NCBI GenBank assembly: GCA_963930655.1
Contig: OZ005611.1
Span: 1,185,501-1,249,500 of the forward strand
Direction: 5' to 3'
From: Myrica gale
Taxonomy: Eukaryota > Streptophyta > Magnoliopsida > Fagales > Myricaceae
Length of the DNA stretch: 64,000 bases
Shown piece after piece: positions 10,458 through 20,500 of the stretch. The number at the start of each line of letters is the position of its first letter. Position 1 is the first letter of the stretch. The translations under genes were made by a program, and so were the position numbers. Below the pieces are notes generated by a model, which searched no databases, was not told the DNA's origin, and saw only the letters and a program-made list of their open reading frames with translations.

Positions 10458-11246
10458 TCAATCTTGGGAGGGAACCATGTCTTCGGGAGTCATCAAGAAC
10501 AAACGTGGCTTCTTTGATGGCAGAGGAGACTCCACCTCTTGCTCTACAGAAAGCTGACTTCTTTTTTTCTCAGGCCAGAACTCAGGCAAGGCCGGCAGGT
10601 TCAGGTCGAAGCCCCGGAGGCTCTGGCTGAGGCTTGACCCTCCACCCTCCGAGAAGGTCACGCCGCTGTTGGCGTTAGCGTTGGCGTTGGCGTTGGTGTT
10701 GTTGCTATTGCTGTTGCCGCCGTCATAGTGGCAGCGCTTGTGGCCGCCCAAAGCCTGGCCGGTGGGGAAGGTCTTGTGACAGATGGAGCACTCGTGGGTC
10801 TTACCACTGGGAACGGCGGAGGAGGAAGTTGATGGGCGGTTGTTATCGTTAGCGGTGCCGGCGGCGGCGGCGGCGGCCTCGGAGGAAGACTTGCGGTGAC
10901 TGGCCTTGTGGCCGCCGAGGGCTTGGTAGGAGGGGAACGCTTTGTCGCAGACTGTGCACTTGTAAGAGAGTTTCAAGGTCGGGGGCTGCGGCGGTGATCG
11001 TTGATGTCCTTGTAAGTGAGACGTGGCAGGTTCACTGGTGGAAGAAGTCGTTACACCGCCTTCACCGCCACGGGCGAGCATGATGAGGCAGAGGGCAAGG
11101 TACTCTTCCTCCGTCGATGGGTTCTCGACGCGGGGTCGTTTCGAGCGCTTCCTCTTCGTCCATGGCTCCACGTATTGACGCTCGACGTCTTCTTCATAAT
11201 TGAAAGGAGTGGCTGCTGTGGGAGAATTCAGTGCTTCCAAGGCCAT
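10458..11246 (-). CDS. ZAT10: C2H2 zinc-finger transcriptional repressor, ZAT10/STZ-like (C1-2i subclass)
   Basis: An intronless 262-residue protein. The first ATG of the frame, at 11244-11246, gives [10 protein letters not shown], matching the start of Arabidopsis ZAT10/STZ; the open frame further upstream has no ATG. In order: a basic nuclear signal KRKRSKRPR (31-39), the L-box [13 protein letters not shown] (46-58), two C2H2 fingers (about 97-117 and 151-173), each with the plant QALGGH motif, and a C-terminal EAR repression motif FDLNLP (213-218). A run of alanines (about 124-129) and an Asn/Ala-rich stretch (about 177-194) are low-complexity. ZAT10-type proteins act in the nucleus as repressors in drought, salt, cold and oxidative stress responses. 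The AZF1-3 paralogues have the same layout, so the exact orthologue is less sure than the family. Confidence 0.93.
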   Translation of the reverse strand: MALEALNSPTAATPFNYEEDVERQYVEPWTKRKRSKRPRVENPSTEEEYLALCLIMLARGGEGGVTTSSTSEPATSHLQGHQRSPPQPPTLKLSYKCTVCDKAFPSYQALGGHKASHRKSSSEAAAAAAGTANDNNRPSTSSSAVPSGKTHECSICHKTFPTGQALGGHKRCHYDGGNSNSNNTNANANANANSGVTFSEGGGSSLSQSLRGFDLNLPALPEFWPEKKRSQLSVEQEVESPLPSKKPRLFLMTPEDMVPSQD

Positions 11247-11345
11247 CTCGAGACTGCTTTCCTTAGAGAGTAAGAAAGGAGAGGTTGTTCTATTCAAAAA
11301 ATAGTGGTTATCCGAGTGTGGGAGAGAACAGAGGAGGGTGTGGGG

Positions 11346-11353
11346 TTTATATA
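11346..11353 (-). promoter_or_regulatory. TATA box of the ZAT10-like gene
   Basis: On the minus strand the sequence TATATAAA lies 100 bp upstream of the ATG at 11246. Transcription would start near 11320, giving a leader of about 75 bases. It is the only good TATA motif between the ATG and 11500. Confidence 0.65.
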
Positions 11354-11390
11354 GGGGCTACTGGGGATGAGTTGTTGAGGAAGTGAAGTC

Positions 11391-11480
11391 GGTCAACTAT
11401 AACAAGAGAGGGATCAGGTGAGACAGTGGGAGTGCCGGTGGGGTGGTGACTGAGCTTCCAGAGGACTTCTTCCCAGTCAA
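11391..11480 (-). promoter_or_regulatory. Proximal W-box cores upstream of the ZAT10-like gene
   Basis: On the minus strand TTGACC is found at 11391-11396 and TTGACT at 11475-11480, both upstream of the TATA box. TTGACY is the core bound by WRKY factors. A CRT/DRE core ACCGAC lies further up at 11559-11564. Such short cores occur by chance, but ZAT10 is known as a stress-induced gene, which fits. Function here is inferred. Confidence 0.35.
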
Positions 11481-12197
11481 AACTATGGTACGCCTGCTTT
11501 CAATTAGACCACGCAGGCCCGCGTATAATATAAATAAGGATTAATGACGAGGGGTTAGACCGACTTGGGGAGTCTTAACGGCGTGTAAAGCACGCTGCAC
11601 GTTTCCATTTTGCTAACCTTTTAGTCACGGATTCGCCTTAAAGACGTGGATAAAATTTCTGTGACAGAACTTCCACTAAATCTAAAACACTTCTACTGCC
11701 AACTGTTTTGATAGCTTCCATTGCTTGTAAAGTTTATCTTCAGTTCTATGTGATGCACATGTGATGGCGGATTACGTGTATTTTAAAGTGAACCCTCGTG
11801 GAATTTGAGTTGCAACTTCTTAGTAATTCCTACTAAAAATATGAATTTGGAATATTATCCTTTTGTTCAAAATAGATCGAACCAAAATTTTGGATACGTT
11901 GGGATCAAATTTAGAATATCTTATGAATCTTTTAATTTTATTAACCAATCGTCTACGGATCCTTCAAAATTGAAAAGACGGAATTTGGACACGCTTCTTT
12001 TAAATGTACGAGATGCCCCCTGATCTTGAGGATCCCACTTGGAATTAAACAGCTAACTAGCTTGTCTAATTTGGATTACAATCTTCATAATTTGGATTAT
12101 AGTTATTTAGGATCAGGCCAACTGAAGAGAAAAAAAAAATTTATTTCTTATTTTTCCATGATTTGAGGAACTGAACATCCGGCACAATAGGATTGAG

Positions 12198-12374
12198 GCT
12201 GTGTTTGAGAAGTAAAATTTTAGGTATTTGGGTTGATGAAAAAGTGAGGAGAGATAATGAAAAAGTTGATAAAAAAATTGATAAAAAAAATGAAAAAGTG
12301 TATGAAAATTGATGAAAAAATGAGGAGAGAGAGTATTTTGTAATGATATTAAAATTTTATTGTGCAAACAAAGC
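12198..12374. mobile_element. Short MITE of the GTTTG...AAAATTTTA family
   Basis: The left end reads GCTGTGTTTGAGAAGTAAAA and the complement of the right end starts GCTTTGTTTGCACAATAAAA, so the two ends form an imperfect terminal inverted repeat. The interior is a run of GAAAAAGTTGATGAAAAA-like words. Very similar elements lie at 18474-18633 and 25861-26033. On the minus strand the interior translates into Phe/His-rich frames that are not genes. Confidence 0.6.
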
Positions 12375-12528
12375 TTGAGTGACTCCAATTTTATATTTTT
12401 ATTAACAGTATCCCGCTGTGGGAATATTCTGAATAATATATATTTTTTCTACGCATATTCTGAATAATATATAATATATAGTTGCGTTTCTTTTTTTTTT
12501 CTAAACATATAGTTGCGTTTCACTCCTA

Positions 12529-12697
12529 GGGCATGTTTGAGACCCCAAATATTTGGGGTCTCAACAAATCGGACAAACCAAATAAATTCTAAAATTTTTA
12601 ACTTTTATACCTACACACTTCACTTTTCACAAACCCCAATAAATCTCAATAAAGTAAAGATTAACAAAATTTGGGGAATATGACAAACAAACATCCC
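12529..12697. mobile_element. Short MITE with GGGCATGTTTG / CAAACATCCC ends
   Basis: A 169 bp segment with terminal inverted repeats GGGCATGTTTG (left) and CAAACATCCC (right, one base shorter). A perfect 24-base palindrome lies inside the left arm at 12539-12562, centred on AAATATTT. The right arm contains the related word TTTGGGG. A target-site duplication was not identified. Confidence 0.55.
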
Positions 12698-14710
12698 ACT
12701 GGTATCCAACTACCAAGTTAAGTTTTAAATCCGCCACCTCGTTACCCACGCTCGCCACGCGTCCCTTTATCCAGGTCGGAGAAAAAGAGCAGCTTCGGGT
12801 TGTTGCCTTTTTATTAAATAATTTATTTTAATTTTCGTCCGATTTTTCAGCTTCCGTTTTGGCAGTTCCTTGTGGTGTGTGCTAACTGCCGTGGCAAGAC
12901 AGCTGAACTTCGCGAGAAACATCCTTAATTAGCCACGTGTTGTTACTAGTCCCATGTTTATCCCCGTTGTTTTCTTTAAAAAAAAAACCATTGAAATTAC
13001 CAAGATGCCCTTCACGCTTAAGAGGTTAATTGAATTCCTTGGATCTCAAAGATGCATTGAATTACGAGCAAGAGATCACATTCATTTGCACCTTTCTTAT
13101 GCCAGAAGTTGGCAGTATATCAACCTAATCGTGCTATCCTCTTCATATTCTTTTGCAATATAATAATAGCCTATCTTTCTTATCAACGATTATGACATGA
13201 TTTAGAGAATTAATATGATCTATTTACAATGACTAAATTGGTTAAAAAGTTTAAGAATATTTTATCTGAAAGGTAAAAAATAGAATATTTGAAATTTTTT
13301 TTTAAAAATAAAATAAAATTTGTGTGAAAATGTTTATTTGAGATTTTAAATTTTTTGTTGTAAAAATTTCCATTTCTTCCATTTCTTCTCTCATTTTGCA
13401 TATTCACAAATAGTTAGGGATATTTATGTCAAATGCTGGTCCTAATATTATTAAACATAAAAAAGAAACCAAGAAAAAGCGAAAAAGGAGAGCTGCGTAT
13501 GGCGGCGGGAAAGAGTGTAGTACTACACAACACTAACCCACAGTGGCTTTACCGACGCCTGGGACAATGTCCAAGCGTCAGGCATTACGGCAAGCAACGA
13601 GGTTGTGTCACGCCGATAGACCGTGGAACTTTCGGCATCTTTCGGCTTCTTTCACGTGTTTGGCACAACGGACTAACAATTGACAAAAATAATCACACCA
13701 AGCCGCCCGTTTTGTTTGGAGGCCGCCGTGTGGTAACGGCTGACGCCACTCTTTGCCACGTACTACTTCTCGCAGTTGAGGATCACAGTCGAGGGAGAAC
13801 TCTAGTGGCTTGATAAGTCCACTGAATTTGGTTAAACCCCTGGCTTCGTGGACAACAAGTATATATTCAGAGAGATAGATGCCTTAACGGTTAAGAAATC
13901 CAATTTCTTAATAAACCTAAATCTTGATATCTATCCAAAGAGGTTTTTTTCTCAAAAGAGATTATTCTCTTAACTTAAGAAGGAGGATTTCATCGAAGCA
14001 CGGGGCTGGTCCCAAACATTAGGTCGGGAATTGGATTACCAAAGAGGAGTGGTTTAGTGGTCCCGTGGGTCACTGTTTACATGGTTAGGTAGTTTAATAA
14101 TTTTTCTTTTCTTTTTTTAACATTTAGTGACAGAATTCTCTTCGCTATTGATTAGTCGAATACATGAATATGGACTACTTGCTCAAAGGGTTATGATCTC
14201 TGAATCTATCAATTACTTTGAACCCAAAAAAAGAAAAGAAAAAAGAAACAAAGAAGTCAATAACTTGCTTCTCACAATGTAATTGGTATATATGGGAAAG
14301 ATTATGAGAACGAATATGCTCGAGGGATTGGGTAATTTGTTCCTATTACGGTACTTAATTGAAAAATAGATTTGAATAGGGATTCCGGGTCCTGTTTGAA
14401 TGCTTTGGCAATGTGCATGCCAAATCACGGTATTCGTACTCTTTTTTTTTTTGTTCGCGGAACTGCTGAAGCTATAGCCATGGACATGCTGTGTGAGATA
14501 AAGACAGGGTTTTATAAAGGGCAAAAGATAAAGACTGGCTTTTCTGCTAACAGACAAAACAAAAAGGTTGCTCTTATCTAATGGGGGGCAAGGGACATGT
14601 CATTGGATCATGCGGGTTGGTTTTTCGGCCAATACGATCACTGCGGACCATAAAGAAATGAAGACGTAGCTTTGTGGTTTAAGTTATGTAGTTTAGTGTG
14701 GCGTCAAAGT

Positions 14711-14771
14711 TTGGCACACAGTGGAACAAACACTACCTTACAAGTAACAAGTTTTGTTCGAGTTCGATTCT
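14711..14771 (+). other. Possible SINE-type Pol III promoter (A and B boxes)
   Basis: TGGCACACAGTGG at about 14712-14724 resembles a tRNA A box and GAGTTCGATTC at about 14760-14770 a B box. Their spacing of about 36 bases is that of tRNA-derived SINEs. No cloverleaf could be drawn, and no poly(A) tail or target-site duplication was found, so this is a weak call. Confidence 0.22.
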
Positions 14772-16078
14772 TTTATTCTCATTTGCAGTGAATTTTAGGG
14801 AAGAAAATGTGCGAGTGAAGCTGCCTAGGTCACGCCTGATCACATAATCACACACCTTAATATTTTATGTGGAAAATCTAAGGATATTGTTCATTCTGGT
14901 GAGATGCATTGAAATAGTAGTCAAATTCCTCATTCCATTGATCGGCCGGTTTAGCATTCAGTGGAGGAAGGTAAAAGTGGGGCTGGTGATGAAATCATGC
15001 CTTACACAATGACTTCGATTTGATTTATAGGAAGCAGAGCACTATGGATCACTTTGGTTTTCCCCTTAATTTAACACCAATTTTACTTCCTGGGTTTCCC
15101 TTGTTTTGACCATTCAAATGGAACCCTTAACAAAATGAGGGAAGAATACTAGAATGACTCTCTACTAACCTATTTTTATAATCCACGGGGATCTCAAAGA
15201 ACTCTTCAGTTGTCAATTTAGGCTCCTTAAATCTGCTTATAATGAGTAATTTTTTTGCTGTTGATGATTTGATGATTAAATGGAGTCGAATTTATCTCGT
15301 AATTTTAGAGAGCTGAAATTTGATTGAACTCACGAGAAACAGACATGTTTCAAAGTAGGTAAAATGGAGAGGGTTTTAATGAATTTCAGCAAAACGACGA
15401 TACTCGATTGTTCACCAACAGTGTAGCCAGCCCAACTCGATGGAAGAGAATAGTCAAACTTAGGAATCTTTAATATTTTGACTCAAACCTTCTCTTTAAC
15501 GAATTTTATTATTAATTCCGGGTGCAACCCAAGTTTCACCTAACTGCTTGCTTACGTTGACTTTTCCAAGCCTTTTTCTGTTTGTGTACGTTTTGACTAT
15601 GGACCCATAAAAAGATATAGGACGTACTTGTCCCTGTGTTTATGTGGAATGTAGTTCGGGCCAGACCAAGTATGACCAAGCCCGGAGGAATGGAACCGCC
15701 TGCCTCGACTTCAGATGCCCAATTATGGGTATAATTATACATTTTGCTATAGGGCTAAGCCCAATATTTTAATTGTGCATCTCTTGGGCTCTTGCTCAGG
15801 ATAGTCAACTGAAGGCTTCGTTACCTTGAATTTGTCAGTCAGTATTCAAGTTGGGCCTGCGGACTAATTTTGCCCTAAGGTTAGCGTTATGGTTGGATCC
15901 ATCAAGGGCTTGGCCAACCTGAACATGGGCCAAATTTTTCTTTGCAGCCCATTAACCCATTGTTTCCGAGCCATTACCCCATGCTTTGGGAACTACTGCT
16001 ATGTCACCTAGCGGCGTAGAAACACCATCCACAGACCATATTTCACAGTAAAGGCGGTGAATCTCGGTGTCTCTTTCT

Positions 16079-19000
16079 ATGGCTACCTCGCTTCTCTGCC
16101 CACTGTCAGCTCCACTTTCTTCCACCGCCGAGGAGCCTCAACCACGTGGCCTATTGGGTCCCTCTCTCGGGCTCCGAAGGTCGCCTTTCCTTCACGATAC
16201 CAAGCTTTTATCTGCTTCCGTTGTTCACCCAACAAGGAGGAGCCGAGGTCGACTTTGCTTCAGCTCCCCACTTGGCATGTCCTTGGACCACATCCCTAAT
16301 AAATTCAGGGAAGAAAATCTCAAAGATGGATGTGAGTCTCTCTCTCTCTCTGTCCCTTTTCAATTTTGAAAGCACCCATCTTCTCTGTATTTTCTGGCAC
16401 TGCTGTTTTCATTTTTTTTTTGGTACTCTGGATTATTAAGGGCACGTTACTAGAAGATATTATATGCTCTTTGATTATTTATTAGCTGAGATGTCAGACG
16501 TCGAAATTGGGGCATGCTATTCAATTATTTGGCTCTTTTATGTCAGATTTTATCGGAGATTAATAAGACGACAATATTTAATAATTCGGAGAAAGACGTA
16601 GCACGCATGGAATACCATAGGACCCACACTACCACAGTAATTTTTCCGGTAAAGAGAGGTGAACTTATAAGTGCTTCTAGCAAGAATTTGTAGGCGTTTG
16701 TCCAAGGCCTAATGATGATTTTCTGGACTAAGGTACACGAACCTTTGAGATATTCAATATGAAGCAATGACATAGTCACATAAGCCAAATATGAACGCCT
16801 TTCTGAACAATGCTCTAAATAGTTCTGGGGCTTCATTTTCTAGTTTGTTGGCTTTGTATGGCGGTGGTTGGCACCTCGGGAGGTTTTTTTTGGATGTGGG
16901 ATATGGGTGGTGGTGGGTTTGGGTGAGCAATGGGATTGGGTTTCCTTTTTTTATTTTCTAGTTTGTTTGTGTTGGGGTTTTCACTTTTCAGTATAGTTTC
17001 TTGTACTGTTGATTCCGTGTTTTGTGTTCTTTGTTTTTCTTCTCTTTAATAAGATTGACTTACTTATCAAATTAAAAAAAGTTCTGGGGCTTCATTTGAT
17101 AGCTTGGTGATACAAGCAGTAGATGAGTACATAGTTTGTGATTCTTTTTGTTAAAACTACCAGGTGGGACATGGAATGATAGTAAGATGCGTCCTCATCT
17201 TGCTTGTGTTAGCCTGTTAGTGTCACGTTAAAATCCATGTTCGTTGTTTGTCTTTGCGACGCATTATAAGGAATTCCTTGTTTTTCTCATTTTCCTTGCT
17301 TGTTTGGATTAGTGTCTTTGGTATTGTCTTTGTACTGTTTTCACTAGTTCTAATGAGATTGGCTTATTTATAAAAAAAAAGGAATTCCTTGTTGAAGAGA
17401 AGAGGCTTCACGTCACGTGCTGAAAAGATGCTTTAAATTAAGTTAGCCAACAATACAACAAATTCAATGAAATACTTACCTTTACCTCTACTTTTCCTTT
17501 GATAGTGATGGAAAATTACAAGAATGCACCCCAATATCTTTATGGCCTTACACCATCACAAATTGACATGTTCATGACAGAGGATAATCCCATCCGACGG
17601 CAATCAGAAAAAGTTACAGAGGTTCTTCTCACTTCTTACATATTCATTTTTATCGTTTGGCTGGCTTATGATGAGTTACTAGTAAGTAAAATACATAGAA
17701 ATATTATGGCTGTTGGAAGTTGATTATTCATGAAACCTAAATGTTATTGCAACAAATTTAGATACCTTGAGGGTTTCATATTTTTTGAGAATTATGGACA
17801 GGGAAGTATATCATCTGCCAAGAATTATTTGGACCATGGAGGGATGTGGAGCCTATCAGGCATGGGTGAAAAGGGTCCTTCAAAATATAGTATGAGCGTA
17901 AGCATGTATCGTGGAGGAGCCAGAGGGTACGGAAGACCTAGAACTGCTCCCCCTGATTTGCCTTCGTTGCTCTTGGATGCACGGATATGCTACCTGGGCA
18001 TGCCAGTAAGCCGTGATATTATATCTCATTAAGATAGCATCTTCTCTCTATTTGATCCGAGTCATTTAAGATTCCTGTCTGCTTGATGCAGATTGTACCA
18101 GCAGTAACTGAGTTACTTATTGCTCAGTTAATGTGGTTGGATTATGATAACCCTTCAAAGCCTATATATCTATACATAAATTCATCTGGGACACAGGTTA
18201 GCATTGCAATGTGTTTTTGTTAAGTTTACTTATTCCGCTGCATATGAATATTTGTCTTTAGTAAAATCCTATTGATGATGTGTGGAACTCTGAATCGCAT
18301 GAAGTATTGATAGTTCATTCATTTCTGTCTTGGCATTTAGAATGAGAAGATGGAGACTGTCGGATCAGAAACTGAGGCATATGCCGTGGCTGACATGATG
18401 GCTGTAAGTATTTTCATCCGCTATGAGGGTATTCTTTGCAGTCTCTGAATTTGTAACGATGATAACATAAATATAGCGTTTGGGAACAAAATTTTAGTAA
18501 AATTTTAAGAGTTGGTAAAAAGGTGAAGAGAGAATGAAAAAGTTGGTGAAAAATGAAAAAGTGAAAAAAGTGTGAAAAAGTGAAGAGAGAAATTTTTGTA
18601 ATGATGATAAAATTTTGGTTTGCCAAACGCTATGAAAATATTTTTGGTGGTGAAAGCAGGCCCATTCAGTTTCATTCTTATATTTTTCGTTGGTCATTTA
18701 TGTTTTAACCTACTTTGTTTAACTGGTGCATGTATTTCTGTATCCACCTGAAGTATGTCAAATCAGATGTCTATACTGTAAATTGTGGGATGGCATATGG
18801 TCAAGCAGCAATGCTTCTATCACTCGGAGCAAAGGGTTATCGTGCTTTACAGCCTAATGCCTCCAGTATGATTCACTTCTCTCTGAGTTCAAGATCTGAA
18901 TGACTGCTTTCTCCAATTTTTCTTCACCTCTTAACTTAAGCTATAAGGAGTACTTAGTATAGCATCCCTGTGCTGCATTCATGGCCAACAAGCCTAAGAC

Positions 19001-19665
19001 TTATACTTCTCCTGTCGCTTCTATTTGCCTCGAGCACGGTTGGATAAACAGTCTAGAATCTTTGGTTACAATGTCGTTGAAGGGGTGTTTCTTGATATCC
19101 TATCACTTAGTTGTTATATATTGGAGTTTAAAAGAGTAAATCCATGTTCTACTGCTGATTAGGCCCCTCTCGTTTTTGTTACAGCCAAATTATATCTGCC
19201 AAAAGTCAACAGATCAAGTGGAGCTGTCATAGATATGTGGATTAAGGTAACTTTGTCTCTCTCTCTTCCCCCATCCTTTTTCTCTCAGCTTCTTTGACAA
19301 ACTTCTATCAGGCCAAAGAGCTGGATGCAAATACAGAGTACTACCTCGAGCTATTAGCAAAAGGCATTGGGAAACCCAAGGACGAAATTGCCAAAGACAT
19401 CCAGCGACCTAAATATCTCCAAGCACAGGAAGCCATAGAGTATGGCATTGCCGACAAGATCATCGACTCAAGGGATGCTGCTTTTGAGAAGAGGGTAATG
19501 CTTCAATTGTTCTTTGTTTCTGATTTCTTCAAGAACACATGCGTCCCTTGTGTCAGTTCTAACTAGAATTTCTCTGTTCAGAATTATGATGAGATGCTTG
19601 CTCAATCAAGAGCAATGAGAAGAGGAGGCGCTGGTCCGCTAGCAGCTCCCTCTGGATTTAGGTGA
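16079..19665 (+). CDS. CLPR1: ATP-dependent Clp protease proteolytic subunit-related protein 1, plastid (ClpR1)
   Basis: Nine exons: 16079-16331, 17506-17621, 17802-18005, 18092-18196, 18341-18403, 18754-18865, 19185-19246, 19312-19494, 19582-19665. They join to 393 residues, close to Arabidopsis ClpR1 (about 387). Residues 1 to about 60 are Ser/Arg-rich like a chloroplast transit peptide. The mature part reads LYGLTPSQIDMFMTEDNPIR, PRTAPPDLPSLLLDARICYL, WLDYDNPSKPIYLYINS and DVYTVNCGMAYGQAAMLLSL (about 252-271). ClpR subunits form the ClpP1/ClpR1-R4 ring of the stromal Clp core but are not catalytic. Here the catalytic serine position in the GMAYGQAAM block is glycine and the histidine block is changed, as expected. 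It converges on BUB3, with 835 bp between the stops. Intron 1 carries two retroposon insertions and intron 5 a MITE. Confidence 0.95.
16839..17080 (+). mobile_element. 5'-truncated LINE 3' end (retroposed) in CLPR1 intron 1
   Basis: A 242 bp insert ends in ATTAAAAAAA and is flanked by a perfect 17-base direct repeat, GTTCTGGGGCTTCATTT, at 16822-16838 and 17081-17097. The TTTAATAAGATTGACTTACT tail just before the A-run is the style of plant LINE 3' UTRs. Target-site duplication plus A-tail is the hallmark of target-primed reverse transcription. The insert has no coding frame. Its exact parent family is not known from this window, as the local LINE's 3' end is not included. Confidence 0.8.
17283..17380 (+). 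mobile_element. Very short LINE 3' end (retroposed) in CLPR1 intron 1
   Basis: A 98 bp insert ends in a run of nine A's and is flanked by a perfect 13-base direct repeat, GGAATTCCTTGTT, at 17270-17282 and 17381-17393. Its last bases, TAATGAGATTGGCTTATTTA, resemble the tail of the insert at 16839-17080 but are not identical. It is probably another 5'-truncated copy of a related LINE, inserted independently 190 bp downstream. Confidence 0.75.
18474..18633. mobile_element. MITE with ATAGCGTTTGG ends in CLPR1 intron 5
   Basis: The left end ATAGCGTTTGGGAACAAAAT and the right end GCCAAACGCTAT form a terminal inverted repeat of about 11 bases with little divergence. The 160 bp element is AT-rich with repeated GTGAAAAAG-type words. 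A near copy lies at 25861-26033. It sits between exon 5 and exon 6 and does not touch splice sites. Confidence 0.7.
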
Positions 19666-20500
19666 TTAAAGAGCAGTGGCATAGCTTAAAAGTCAAATGG
19701 AAAGGTTGATACACTAGTATCAAAAGTCCTTGTGGAGCTGGTTACATTTAAGGCCCCAGTTGAGGCTCTAGCTATATGGTGCATGGTAACGTACCTTTTA
19801 GCGACTGCAAGGCACTTCTTCAGTACTCTTTAAATGCCGTAAACGTGGTCTATTCAAGAATGTGTATTGTTTAAGCTCTTAGCTAACCTGAAGAATTTGA
19901 AATTTTGGCTGCTTATTTTGTATATATGATACCTATTTTTGGTTAATTTTGTGGTTATCGTATTTTCAAGTGTCATTTTCATGTGCGTAGGAAAAATGGT
20001 GTTATTTGCAGGATTTCCAGAGTTCGTTAATTCTTTCTTGCTCCTATTTTCCTTCACCTCTTTTTTAAATCCTGTCCGCGACAAAGCATGAGACAAACTC
20101 CTCAGCAGAAACAGACAACCTCCACTGACAATAGAAGGAAGAAAAGAAAGGAAAAAGAATGGGGGGGGGGGGGTAAGCGGCAAAGCGACCACCACACTCG
20201 TTCTTCGATTATAATTATTGTCGCCAACGTTCGAAACACTCGTAGATAGATGGCGATTTGAGTAGAACTAGAAATCGTCAAACACAATCGGTATGGGGTT
20301 TCATAACATATTGACACGTACAACTCGTGGATTTGTCGGGGATTTGAAACAGGAAGGAAACTCGTCAACCTTTAGTTGGACATAAGCTACCAAATCATGT
20401 TTTGCAAGCTTCAGTAGCAAGAACTGAAGCATCACAGAGCAACATAAAGAATTATAGGTTCAAAGTAATATGGATCAATGCGCAGATTCTACACTTCCAT
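19666..20500. other. Spacer between the convergent CLPR1 and BUB3 genes
   Basis: It holds the two facing 3' UTRs and no open frame of note. A guanine run of about 12 bases occurs at about 20161-20172. No other feature is seen. Confidence 0.7.

Larger units (their letters stand above)
11565..16078. other. Intergenic DNA between the ZAT10-like gene and CLPR1
   Basis: Two MITEs (12198-12374 and 12529-12697) and otherwise no recognised gene. An ATG-led open frame of 104 codons at 13499-13813 has no family match that I recognise and no conserved context. A tRNA-like A/B-box pair near 14712-14770 may mark an old SINE. The 3' part contains the CLPR1 promoter; no clear TATA box was found there, as is common for plastid-protein genes. 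Confidence 0.55.

Noticed and set aside
11247-11297. N-terminal extension of the ZAT10-like protein
   Set aside because: The upstream extension begins at TTG, not ATG; the first ATG at 11246 gives the family's MALEAL start.
12113-12388. Minus-strand frame rich in Phe, His and Leu
   Set aside because: It is the translation of the AAAAAGTTGATAAAAAA-type interior of a MITE; similar frames appear in the sister elements at 18494-18697 and 25892-26095. Not a gene.
13499-13813. ATG-led 104-codon frame starting MAAGKSVVLHNTNPQWLYRR
   Set aside because: No family, no splice or promoter context, and composition typical of chance frames in the locally GC-richer stretch. Kept out of the gene list.
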